DNA from: Apodospora peruviana
Taxonomy: Eukaryota; Ascomycota; Sordariomycetes; Sordariales; Lasiosphaeriaceae
Reading direction: 5' to 3'
NCBI GenBank assembly: GCA_033439685.1
Contig: JAUEDM010000002.1
Coordinates: forward strand, 6,262,001-6,326,000
DNA: 64,000 bases
Positions 54,340 to 64,000 of the stretch are shown here, piece after piece. A program made the position numbers and the translations under genes. Below the pieces are notes generated by a model. The model did not search any database and had not been told where the DNA came from. It was given only the letters and a program-made list of their open reading frames with translations. Numbering within the stretch: the stretch's first letter is position 1; each line of letters starts with the position of its first letter.

Positions 54340-55347
54340 ACCAATAGAAGTCAAGATGAAGTCCGCGAGCGAGAGCCGTCGGCGGAAATCAGCGATATCA
54401 TCACGCGAGTCCTCGAGCGAATGAACCAACATCAACCCGCCCTCGGTTTTTACGAAGACATTTACAAAGATCTTCATGCAAACCCCGAACTGTCTCGTCA
54501 AGAAGTGCGCACGGCAAAAGTCGCCGCAGACCACCTCAGATCGCTGTGCTTCGACGTCACAGATGTATCGGGGGACACGGTGTCGTCGGAGTGCTGAAGA
54601 ATGGCCCGGGACCTATCGTCATGCTCAGATCGGAGCTCGATGCCCTGCCGGTGCTGGAGAAGACAGAGCTGCCCTACGCGAGCACGAAACGAATGGTCGA
54701 CACCAACGGCGTAGAGAAGCCCGTATCGCACGCTTGTGGCCACGGCATGCACATAGCATCCCTAATGGCTGCCGCCGACATCCTCAGCGCCGCAAGGGAC
54801 GACTGTACTAGGTGCTTGTGGTTTTGTTCCAGCTCAACGAGGACCGATGCGCCGGTGCGAGAGCCATGATCGAGGACGGTCTTTACACTACCCGCCACAT
54901 TCCTCTTCCTAACGTGGTTTTGGGTCAACACATCGTCCCTGCCGAGGTCGGCACCCTCCAGCTTGGATCGGGTGGCCTTCTGGAAGGAAGGCGGGCGTTT
55001 CGAATCACGATTCACAGCAGAGGCGGTCACTCCAGCAAGCCACACGCGTCCATCGACCCGATTATCATCGCCTGCAGTATAGTGGTGAGGCTCCAAACCA
55101 TTGTCGTTGTGAGATTGACCCGAGGGAGACCGGCGCCGTCGTCACATGCACGAGCACCAAGGCAGGAAATACATGGAATGTTATCCCCGACCAGGCACAA
55201 CTGACGGTCGAGATTCGGGCATTCACCACCGATACAATGGACAAAATGACCATGGCGGTCAAGCGGATTGTCAAGGCCGAGCGCGACGCGTCCGCATGCG
55301 GCGTGGACCCCACGTTCGAGGAGGTCGACAATGTCAACCTTCCCTGA
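54340..55347 (+). pseudogene. Broken M20-family amidohydrolase/peptidase
   Basis: Metal-dependent M20 amidase fragments in order: YEDIYKDLHANPELSRQEV (about 54450-54510), then after a shift GGHGVVGVLKNGPGPIVMLR and SELDALPVLE, the metal-binding HACGHGMH (the usual HACGHDMH with Asp changed to Gly), then after another shift VVLFQLNED and VVLGQHIVPAEVG, the SRGGHSSKP substrate loop, and after a third shift NTWNVIPDQAQLTVEIR. It ends at TGA 55345 without the C-terminal third. Three frame changes, a lost metal ligand and truncation show it is dead. Confidence 0.82.
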
Positions 55348-55397
55348 ACCACTCTTGGTCACCGATCTCTCTATCAACCAGGTCCACTAACATTTGA

Positions 55398-55664
55398 CCG
55401 GCACTGAACAAAGTCACTGCCTACGACAACGCCAACGGCTGCCAGGCAAACGCCCAAACAAACGTCGTCACCGTCTCCGGATCGGTCGGTCCCGAGTGCG
55501 ACAACTTCGGTGGCGGTTCCTACCGCTCGGTCAACGTGGACGAGACCAAAGGCAAAGTATGCAGCTTCTACGAGGGGCCCGACTGCGCAGGGGCCCCCCT
55601 TGATGCCGGCCAAGGCACCTGTCTAGACGCACCTTTACTTTCCATTCATTTAGGTGTGATGTAA
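55398..55664 (+). pseudogene. 5'-truncated small secreted cysteine-containing protein
   Basis: After TGA 55395 the frame reads KVTAYDNANGCQANAQTN, GPECDNFGGGSYRSVNVD and CSFYEGPDCAGAPLDAG, with regularly placed cysteines as in small extracellular fungal proteins. No ATG or signal peptide precedes it, so the 5' exon is lost, and the 3' end runs into TAA. No family name is claimed. Confidence 0.55.
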
Positions 55665-55680
55665 GTTATTATCCAATGCC

Positions 55681-55950
55681 GGTTGATCGTGTGATGTTGG
55701 CAACTTTTGTCCTGACAAAGACATCTTGGCACTGGTCCCGAGTCCAAGCACGTCCCATGAGTTCACCGGTGGAGGAGTCATTGGCTGCGAGTGCGGTCAA
55801 GTCTCTGCCGAAACCTGCTTCGCTGATTGTGGATGCGTCTTTTCGAATGGGGTGTATAACTGTATTGCCAATGGCATTAGTTCGGCGTGGCCTGGGTGCG
55901 ATGACTGGAAGATTAGGGAGTGTTTGCAGTGCGGGTGCGCGGATGTATAA
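55681..55950 (+). pseudogene. Cysteine-rich protein remnant
   Basis: An open frame ending at TAA 55948 reads GCECGQVSAETCFADCGC, YNCIANGISSAWPGC and RECLQCGCADV, eleven cysteines in about 60 residues. A frame-internal ATG-like start is not convincing and no signal peptide is adjacent. It may be a separate decayed secreted protein or the 3' part of the preceding relic. Confidence 0.45.
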
Positions 55951-56946
55951 ACGTCTACCCATTTTAAGGGAGGGAGGGGGTGAGTGTTGTACAAGAGCAC
56001 CAGCTAAGATTGTCACATACCTACCAAGCCCTTGTCGGTTGTATCTACCTACTTACAGCAAGGGTTACTTGAATCAGGCTTGGGACTAGAAAATTAAACA
56101 AAATGGAACGAAAAAGTTAAAAAAAAACATACAGCACCAGGGATTCGCTGGTCGTCACGACCCAACTACTAGTCTGGCGATTAGGGGCTTATCTATCGGA
56201 GAGCAGACGGGATCCGGAGTTTTCCTGTGTCCTAGTCGTAGGTGCAAAGTATGTCGAATTTGGAAGCCCTTGAGTCCAGGAAATGGGATGATGAGTTCTA
56301 ACGCCGGAAAGACCGGCCACCCACAGACCTTAGGACGTAATTCCAGGGCTAGGGTTAAGACGCCATAACGGATGCAGTTAAAACGGCAGCACTTCGTACC
56401 GTTCTGGAGACGCTACTCTCAGATATATCTGGGATTGCGTGGAAAATGCGCGCCGAGCCCGCACACGCCCGCCGCAGTCTCGATCGCAGCCGACGAGATC
56501 CTCCCGGATTGCAGTCTAATCCCACGCAGGCGCCCCAATTCCATTAGTCGCCGATCAAAGACACATCCCGCTCGCGCTCGCCTCTTCACAGCGTCGAATT
56601 GGCGTGCGACCGTGGGCGTATGAGTAGAGGAGCCCCTGCCCGTTACCTTTGCCTACTTTGGCAATCGTCAGGACAGCAGGCAGAGAGATGCTGCAAATAA
56701 TAAACGGGGGGATTCATGTCCCTTGGATACGAGACAACTTAACATGACAGGTCTCTCAAACCCTACAGATCCTCCGCACGGGGAATTAAAAGAGACCTCA
56801 TCGGGGGACCACCCCTTTTTCTATTATGTAAGAAAAATATCCCTTCAATTTGACAACAGACTTCATGAATTCTTTGCAACAACCATCTTCATATTCTCAG
56901 CCGTCGCTGTTTTGTCCAAGAAAAACTGGCGCTGGCTTGACGCCAT
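55951..56946. other. Intergenic spacer
   Basis: No gene recognised. It includes the convergent 3' flank of the NmrA-like gene. Confidence 0.5.
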
Positions 56947-58190
56947 TTACCCACGATCCGGTCCTGTCCAGCCGCTCCTCTTTAGCCACGCTTCGAATGA
57001 GCTAGCAAGCAGTCCAAGTTCCTCGGCGGAGCGGTCTACCTGCGGATCCAGAGCCCCGTAGGCCACCTTGCTCTTTGGAGTGATGGCGGCCCATTGCATC
57101 ATCTGCTTGGCGTCCTCTTTAAAAGGTGGTCCGACAAATAGAGCCGTCATATCGGCAAACTCTTCAGCTGATGTTGGGGAGTGGATGGCCGGCTGCCCAG
57201 TGACTCTCGTGAAGGTCTCTGCCATCTCCTGCGGGGTGACCCGGGGGCTCATGACGAGGTACGTCTTGCCGCGCGTCCGATCGATACCCAAGTCGAATAC
57301 TTCTGTTTTTTTAACAGGTATGATTAAACAAAAGAACCACACATTAGGAGACCTGTTCTTTTCTCATCGCCGTTACGGTTTTCCGTCCTCTTGGTATCGA
57401 GATGGGATGCTGAACTACTCACTTGCTGCGAAAGCGCCCATGTCATATTCTGGATCTGTCCACTGGGTCACCTGATCCGACGGAATTGGATAGCAGAACC
57501 TAGCTACGCCGTCCTCTACGCCATGTAGAAGTGGGAGAGAAAGTCAGTTTAGTTTCTTATGTTTCGATTGAAACAATCTCTTTGGGTCATGGGGGGAAAG
57601 GTCAGATGAGGTGTGTAGCTCGACATACCCTGGCGTCGGCAATACTGTCGCCATTGTAGATTCGTGTAGAAGAAACCCGGTATGAGACAAGTGACTCTTC
57701 CTGGGAGCTCTTCTCTGGCGATCCTCTCGACGGCATGCTTGTTGTTCATGTGGTAGAGCTTAGGAAACTGGCCAGACGTGGTGTGCATCATGTCAGGTAG
57801 GCTGCTGAATACAAAATGTTGAACATTGCACTCCTTGGCGGCGAGAACAATGTTACGTCCGGCCTCGATTTCGTGCTGCATCTCCTCTTCATCAACTATC
57901 TTCTTGTCAGGATGCGACTCGCTGGTAATGGCGAAAACTCCATAGGCGCCAGCAAAGGCCTTTCGCAGAGTTTCGATATCGTACACGTGTGCGACGACAA
58001 CCTCCAACCGGCCATCATCGTTTTCCTCTTCGTCCAGGAGCTTCTGGGCCTTGGATGAGCCCGGGTTGCGAGTGCCAGCTCGGACGGTCCACGATTTGGA
58101 CTTGAGCAATGCCCGAACGACGCCGCCGCCTTGGTGTCCCGTGGCTCCAAGGACGACGATGACTTGAGGAAGACTTGAGGATGTCGACAT
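56947..58190 (-). CDS. NmrA-like NAD(P)-binding protein, three exons
   Basis: Exons 58190-57629, 57515-57423 and 57302-56947 join to 336 aa; introns of 113 and 120 bp (GTATGT/TAG, GTGAGT/CAG) are in matching phases. The N-terminal dinucleotide-binding motif is VVLGATGHQGGGVVRALL at 12-29, an atypical short-chain dehydrogenase (GxxGxxG), then AGTRNP and a VFAITS strand. The body lacks a clear YxxxK catalytic pair, as in NmrA-like redox-sensing or isoflavone-reductase-like proteins. Possible roles are redox regulation or reduction of a small molecule; unassigned. It lies on the same strand as the PF11951-type regulator upstream. Confidence 0.9.
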
Positions 58191-58579
58191 GTTTAGTATG
58201 AGACCAGCTACGCAGTTGTATTAGAATCGAGATGAGAATGTAGGTTCGAGATGATGTCAAACAAGGGGTCTCCAAGAGAATAATCCGAGTATTTGAGGGA
58301 CGAGATCGACAATTGACTAGAGGAGCAGGTGTATCGCTTCCTATATTTAAATTAACGGCTTAATAATTAGGAACACCCACGACTAGGCGCGGTTACAAAC
58401 CAAAGTACCCACACCATCCGCGGTTTGTACTCTCCTGGCGCCAGATTTCTGGGTCGTTGTCCGTGACCTCCCTTACAACTCGAGGACCCCTTTCAAGCTC
58501 ACCCATTCCTTTCTAGTTATCGTCTTTGGTGAGAAGTTCCGATCTATTTGCCAAGAAGCTACCAAGTAAAATGCGGCTA
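58191..58579. other. Promoter region of NmrA-like gene
   Basis: No gene. It contains an AT-rich stretch (TATATTTAAATTAA near 58341-58354) that could include the TATA element on the minus strand. Confidence 0.4.
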
Positions 58580-60153
58580 TTATGAGACAAGAAGCAATTG
58601 GACATGGCTTTTTACTTCGGCCAAGGGAGTCTCAAAGGAGCTGATCCAGGGCATCTGCCGTACACGCACCATGACCTCGCTCCATTCTTTTCGGTTTAGT
58701 CGTTGCATATCTTCTGCAATCAGGCTTACAGCAGTTTCTCGTTCGCGCGATCCGTGACAAGACGCAATACCGCAGAGAACACTGAGCCAGAGCCTCACAG
58801 ACAGGATGTCATCCGAAGCACCCGAGGCGGTGTTTGCCGCCCAGCTGGGCTCCACACTGAGCATGTCCAGCAACTCTGGTACGTATGTCATGGGAGAGCC
58901 GGGCCATGATAGACACATGCGTTTCACCCAGATAATCCAAACGATGACCCCTAACCGTATGGATTCCAAGGTCTGATCCAAGTGAGAAGAAAATCCGGTA
59001 GTTCGTCCTGCGCAGCCAAACAAACGATGTGCCAGGGGGTTGATTCGTAACCCCAGAAAGATCTCATCATTCCACAAGGCATTCCCTCTCGCAGCCAGTT
59101 CTGACTCAATCGTGATGGCTACTTCGCTCAAGCCGGCTACGCAGACCGGGATGTGAGTCAACTGCACCCCAACTTCAGCTTCGGCAGCCGCAAGAATTCT
59201 CGAGAGCGGTATCGGTAAACCCTTTGCTGGGTCCGTGTGGAACATTGCCGGGGTGAGGTCCAGGGGCAGCGAATATCGTGGGCTCGTGTTGAACAGTAAG
59301 CATATCGCGACGTCGACCCTTGGACCCGGATATTATTAGCTACAATCGAAAGGACTAATCCGATTAGCCGTACCAGAAAATCATCAATCTCAGCTCATTT
59401 TTATCCTTCAGAGACTGTATCTCGCCTCTGGCAGCAATCAAGCCCACAAGGCCTTCCCAATGAACACGTGCTTGATCAAACTCGAGGCTCAAGAGCTAAT
59501 AGAACGATCATCAGTGACAGCTAAAGTGACGGTACAAGCCCATGCGTTCCACTTGCATTGTAACAAATGGCTGACAGGACGGCGTAAATGACACGATCCG
59601 CTGTCGCCAGATCAAAGCTAGGATTAGCCAAAGTCGCCTCTATACACGAGATTGTCCCTAAAGAGCGTTCTAATGCCATGACTCTGATCTTCGCAGATGA
59701 TTGGTGGTAGATTCCTTTGAGCACGGACGAGTCGGAGAAGATGGCCCTGAAGTGGCGGAGGAATGCGGACGATGTGAAAGCAAACGGGAATGAGAAACCC
59801 TCGGAAGTCAATGCATCTGCATTGCAGAGTAGTCTTTTGCCCTCGGCAGCCAATAAAGATAGACCGTACGCCGAGAATATGTCCATTTGCCACTGTTGTT
59901 CCAGAACGCTGAGTGGATCCTGACTCCAGAATGGCGGCAAGAGAGAGTTCAGCTCCGGGTGATCAGCAAACTCAGGAGGAGACCCAATTTCGATGACGAG
60001 CTGCGGATTTCGTTGGGGCTTGCGTCGTGATATTCCGATGTCTTCCATGATATGGCGACGGATCTTCGTCATGGTGGGCTTATCACGACGGCGAACACCT
60101 GTCGGTTCGGTGGAGTGCACCCAGAGGAGTCGTTGCTGCTTGGAGGGGCTCAT
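58580..60153 (-). CDS. Fungal-specific transcription factor-domain protein (PF11951-like), three exons
   Basis: Exons 60153-59557, 59495-59374 and 59318-58580 give 485 aa. The start is taken at MSPSKQQRLLWVHSTEP, although the frame is open to 60255. Near the N-terminus is the basic RRRDKPTMTKIRRHIMEDIG segment seen in this family in place of a zinc cluster. The rest is the alpha-helical regulatory domain (SFPFAFTSSAFLRHFRAIF, then ATADRVIYAVLSAICYN, LEFDQARVHWEGLVGLIAARG). Intron 1 needs a GC donor (AAT followed by GCAAGT), which joins in phase 0; intron 2 is GTACGG/AAG. It is a likely transcription regulator but its DNA binding is unproven. The relic at 14765-16206 has the same build. Confidence 0.8.
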
Positions 60154-61020
60154 GGTGGTGGTATGGCGGTGGGGGAGTGACAAGGGGCATGGGAGGCAAA
60201 GGCCGAAGGAAGGGGGAGAGCGAGGAGAAAAAAGAGACCTACGGAGACCCCCCATGAGATTGCTTCTTGGTGCTGCGGATGACCATCGTTACAAGTCCTT
60301 AGTCATCATCGGAGATTCTAAGTCTTTCCTATTGTCTCCGCACCACCTCCGCGCCGAATCCGACCACGTGCCGCCCCGGTTCCGAGGGGTGTTTGTTGGG
60401 GCTTTCCCTAATTGGGCATTTGGTCCCTGGCATCTTGCAGGAACTACTACATACTTTTAGACGCAGGCTGATATCACCCGCCCAGAAAAAAACACCCAAT
60501 GGCATGCTGCCTGTACTTTCTCGCAGGCAGATAGCCCCTCAAACTAAGTCAAACGCGATCCACGGGCCCTCCGCCGACCAATGCCTTCCTCGTGATCTTA
60601 CAGGAAGCTGAAAAGCCGGTGGATTTTTAGACTTGAGTCATGCACTATTCTTTATCAGGCATCAGGTCCCCTGGATCTTACAGCTACTTAGACTGAGGCT
60701 TTTGCACTGTCTCGTACGGAAGAGATCAATTCATCATCAGATGCCTTACTGAGGACGGGCTCGGCCCGGCTCCTGGCGTCCAGTCCTTCCATTATTAATT
60801 CAGACGCAAATCCGACCGTGCCGTCAAATTTGTCAGACTGCAAGCAAACGTTCTGCGGAGACTTGGACCATTTTGACACATTATTAAGCAGGACGTATGA
60901 TGTTTGAAGTATTTATATTCGTGGTTCTGGCACTTGGGGATCCTCGTCGAAACCTCCCAATGCACACAAATATCCGCCACATCTTGACGCCCTGAAGCGA
61001 GCGAGCCGGCATAATTCAAG
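60154..61020. other. Intergenic spacer between divergent regulator and GST
   Basis: No gene recognised; it contains the promoters of both genes. Confidence 0.5.
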
Positions 61021-62024
61021 ATGACGACCAAGACCAATATCACTGCGTACAGCGAGGGCACGCCTAACGGATTAAAAATCCACATCGCTCTGGAGGAGCT
61101 TGGGCTTGAGTACAAGGTACTGACGTGACAATTTCTTTTCTCCCGGCCGAGTGACGAACCTGACATATCATACAGCTGGTACCAATCGATATATTCAAGA
61201 ACGAGCAAAAGGAGCCGTGGTTCACTGATATTAACCCCAATGGGCGTATCCCGGCCATCACCGACAAAACAGCCGACGGCGTGGAGCTCAAGATCTTCGA
61301 GTCGGGAGCTATACTGGAGTACCTGGTGGCGACATACGACAAGCACCACCTGATTTCTTATCCCTACGGGTCCCAGGAGCACTGGGAGACAATTAGCTGG
61401 GTAAGGGGATCGAAATATCCTAATAGGCCAGGCTTATCTGGGTGAAATACGTGCGGCTAACTCTTCCCGTAGTTAATGTGGCAGATGGGTGGCCTTGGAC
61501 CGATGCTGGGCCAGTCTAACTTCTTCACTCGTACGTAAGAGAACATCGCAGAAAGGTCGGGAACCCCGTCTGACGTTTTCCCACAGGTTCCGCGGTAGGA
61601 GTCCACCAGTATTCGATCGACCGTTTCGTCAACGAGAGCCGCCGCTTGCTTCGAGTTCTAGATGGTCATCTAGAGAAGAAAGGACCCAGTTTTTTGGTCG
61701 GTGATCGTCTCACGATCGCCGATATCGCCATTTGGCCGTGGGTTTCTGCCACCAGTACGTATTGACCAATGCGCATGCACTATGAAATATCTTCATTAAC
61801 CGGCTATAGGATATGCTGGATTACGCGGTATAGAAGAGTTCCCGAACGTTTCTAAGTGGTTCTGGGGATTGCTTGAGCGTCCAGGATTCCAGAAAGGTGC
61901 CAATATTCCGGGGCCGAATAAGTACCTCGCCGCCAACAAGATGACAGATGAGGAGATGAACAAGATTTCTGAGCCCACTGTGAAATGGATCGCAGAAAAC
62001 ATGAAGAGGGATGCCGAGGCTTGA
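61021..62024 (+). CDS. Glutathione S-transferase, Ure2/nu-like, five exons
   Basis: Exons 61021-61116, 61176-61400, 61473-61530, 61587-61754 and 61810-62024 join to 253 aa with consistent phases; introns are 55-72 bp. The thioredoxin-fold N-domain has ITAYSEGTPNGLKIHIALEE and the gamma-Glu-contact region KIFESGAILEYLV. The helical C-domain carries the N-capping motif LTIADIAIWPW and ERPGFQKG. Ure2p-like GSTs conjugate glutathione to electrophiles or reduce peroxides. The exon-3 donor was placed at GTACGT (61531) because only this phase yields FFTRSAVGVHQYSI. It is the most intron-rich gene here along with the SAT4-like gene. Confidence 0.9.
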
Positions 62025-62899
62025 TTTCTAGGAGAATACACACCTCTGCATTAGACAGTCATGTATAAAGTAGTCAGAACAATGGTGACGCAGTTTCCTT
62101 CTTCCGCTGGCGCCAATTCTTGTGTGATTGTATTGCATGTGTGTGTGTTCAGTCTCTCTCTGGTGTGGAAGCGGGTTGGAAGGTGGCACCGAGAACACCG
62201 GTGCTCCTCCGTCTCTCAAGTAACAGTATCCGAGAAGAGCGGCGGTGGCCACATCGGCTCTGTTTTCAAGATCTTCAGGCAAATTGCACATGGTATGAAG
62301 GGTTAGGGTTGATACTCAAAAAACTTGGTCGCCCCTTAGAGCCTCACTTAAGTGAAAGCGGGATCACCATTCTTCCACTATCTATGGCCGTATGTGCTTG
62401 GTAAAGGCAATGAGCAGTACATATAGCCGGCCCAATGAGATTGTAGCTGCCTTGTTGGCCTGCCGCTGACACCACACATACCGTTTGAACCAACCGTACC
62501 TTGGGTACTTACTTACTGGGCTGGAGTTCACCGTCTTTTAGTATAGTGTAAACGCAAGAACTTGCAAAAGCTTACAGCTTCCTGGCCTCCTCAGCTGTAA
62601 CACCGAATCGAATCCTCGTATTGGGTTTAAGAACAAAAAGAGTGAGGTAGATAGACTGTGCATACATTATTGACCTAGCCCCAAGCTCTCCGTATGGAAG
62701 ACAGCTTCTGAACCTGTGGTAGTCTTCTGGTGCGACCGTGGCCATTTTGTTAAAGCATGTCACTCCTTGCTGCCCCTTGTGACAACAAAACAACAAAACA
62801 AATCGCATCCCCCCTCACCAACTGCACATCAACAAACTTGAACCAGTAAGTAAAAAAGAAACTCAACCAAACTAACTCTCACGCTATATTCAGGCTCTT
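62025..62899. other. Intergenic spacer
   Basis: No gene with recognisable features. A minus-strand frame at 62572-62736 has protein-like composition (ATVAPEDYHRFRSCLPYGEL) but no family or splice support. Confidence 0.4.
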
Positions 62900-63103
62900 T
62901 CAATCACAAGTATGCGTTACCGGATTGTTGATGCATCTTTTCTCACGGTTGTACCCGCTACGGCCAGCATCGGTGGAGACCTCGCCTTCCTCGGGGACGC
63001 CGTTATAGCCGCTTCGACCACCTGGGGTCCTGGGGACCGCCACGGGGGATGCCGCGACGGTGGCGATTAGGAAGGCGGAGGCGAGGACGAGAAAGTTCTT
63101 CAT
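62900..63103 (-). CDS. Small secreted peptide precursor with duplicated motif
   Basis: Intronless 67-aa frame from ATG 63103. Residues 1-19 are a strong signal peptide (MKNFLVLASAFLIATVAAS). The mature part contains the motif GRSGYN twice (29-34 and 48-53), each after a Gly/Ala and separated by an acidic spacer (PEEGEVSTD). A dibasic KR at 55-56 (REKR) would allow Kex2 cleavage before a short tail with two cysteines (CINN...TC). Duplicated short motif, Kex2 site and tiny size recall precursors of processed peptides, such as fungal RiPPs or pheromone-like peptides, but none of the usual modifying enzymes (for example DUF3328/UstY proteins) is in the window. Function unknown; it may instead be a simple secreted peptide. 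Confidence 0.65.
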   Translation of the reverse strand: MKNFLVLASAFLIATVAASPVAVPRTPGGRSGYNGVPEEGEVSTDAGRSGYNREKRCINNPVTHTCD

Positions 63104-64000
63104 CTTGACTGGAGGTTTCGTGGACAGATATGAGGGTGGTTTATATTGGTGTCTCTTGGTTGGAGAGGTTTTTTGTTTTGACTGGAGGGGAGGGTGTGGT
63201 TCTGTGTCGTTTAGTGAGAGAGAACGTTCAACGACACCCGGGGACGACGATCTATTTATCTCTGAATGACGACCCTCGTCTCCGTATGCAACCGACACTC
63301 CGCCGACAGGAATCGAGCGCACCGTCCCCCCCGACGAGGCAGACTTTCATCTGTGGACAAGTAATTGGTGGTATTGGACCTTGGTTCCAAGTCGTGCATG
63401 ACCGCACACGACTGCGGGTGGTGTGGTGGTGTCCCAGCTGTGAATGCGTCCAAATTGTTGTGACCGCGCCGTTCAACAACCTCTTCAGCCAGCCTGCCCT
63501 CTTTCACGTCCCAAGACCGATATAGTCAAGGCTGAGATATTCGTCAAGAAAGGGAGGCTTGCGGTGCAGAGAAGCGGCGCGGCCTTCCGAACAGTCCGTT
63601 CACCGAAGGGTACCAGACTAATCAGTCTTCTGGTAAGCACCTGGCACACAAAACACAATGCAACCAACGCCGCCTGATGTGAAATCAATGGGCAAGGCTG
63701 TGAGGTGATTGGATGAAGCCAGTTGCTTTTTCTTGGGTTTAGACATCACGGCAAGGCCACCGTCACTTACCCGGTATTTACTACTTATAGAGTGCTGACC
63801 TTCCTGTTTGGGTGATTTCTGCTTAGAGGTACTGCCCTGGTGAAGCTTCGTCGCTCCAAACCTCACCACCGGGAACGACTGCCGTAACACGACATGTGTT
63901 GGATACGTGCAGGATTATTAAAAGGTGTTATGGTGGTACAGCATGATGAGAAAAGGAATCAAACCAAGGATAATAGATTGGTGATTAGAATAGATGCCCG
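63104..64000. other. Window-end spacer
   Basis: No gene recognised. The promoter of the secreted-peptide gene lies at the left end (GATAAATAGAT on the minus strand near 63250-63260). Confidence 0.45.

Noticed and set aside
56723..57061. 112-codon plus-strand frame overlapping the NmrA-like gene
   Set aside because: Overlaps antisense the last exon and lacks any motif.
6780..62024. Window as the interior of an intact Starship element
   Set aside because: The only hint is one dead DUF3435 gene; no ends, other captain genes or typical cargo were seen.
62900..63103. Firm call as a dikaritin (ustiloxin-type) precursor
   Set aside because: Only one KR site and no DUF3328/UstY gene nearby; kept as an unassigned peptide precursor.

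Overview
The window is genomic DNA of a filamentous ascomycete (Pezizomycotina). The genes are broken by short introns (about 50-120 bp, GTRNGT donors, TGCTAAC-like branch sites, one apparent GC-AG intron). The families are typical of moulds: Zn2Cys6 and PF11951-type regulators, a SAT4/rhodopsin-like membrane protein, NmrA-like reductase, Ure2-like GST, AA9 LPMO, berberine-bridge-type oxidase, AzaL_N-type N-terminus and a DUF3435 relic. There is one tRNA, tRNA-Gly(CCC). The species cannot be fixed from sequence alone.

Layout. 1-2.4 kb: no gene, repeats only. 3.06-3.79 kb: an 8-cysteine secreted protein. 4.1-8.8 kb: two decayed genes, an NFX1-type SF1 helicase and a DUF3435 tyrosine-recombinase-like gene. 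9.0-12.0 kb: a Zn2Cys6 regulator and an MDR oxidoreductase, transcribed divergently. 13.2-16.2 kb: a 5'-truncated AA9 LPMO and a broken PF11951-type regulator. 16.8-22.4 kb: secreted lipocalin, a second MDR protein, and a protein with a STAND-like N-terminus. 23.1-25.4 kb: a broken aminoglycoside-phosphotransferase-like/F-box fusion. 26.4-37.5 kb: a flavoenzyme group made of one berberine-bridge-like oxidase, two paralogous secreted amine-oxidase-like flavoproteins and a SAT4-like membrane protein. 38-44.5 kb: tandem repeats and an F-box/ankyrin relic. 44.6-51 kb: M43-type metalloprotease, tRNA-Gly, and phenylalanine ammonia-lyase divergent from a GNAT acetyltransferase. 52-56 kb: a Ser/Thr-rich surface protein, then F-box, M20 peptidase and cysteine-rich-protein relics. 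57-63.1 kb: NmrA-like protein, intact PF11951-type regulator, GST, and a tiny secreted peptide precursor.

The mixture of about nine decayed genes with intact secreted proteins and oxidoreductases, and long spaces rich in homopolymers and tandem repeats, looks like an accessory or subtelomere-like chromosome region. The two most plausible functional groups are the secreted flavoenzymes (26-37 kb) and the divergent PAL/GNAT pair (47-51 kb). No backbone synthase (PKS, NRPS, terpene cyclase) was seen, so no classical biosynthetic cluster is claimed. The strongest candidates for something new are the 67-aa secreted precursor with a duplicated GRSGYN motif and a Lys-Arg site (62.9-63.1 kb) and the APH/F-box fusion relic.
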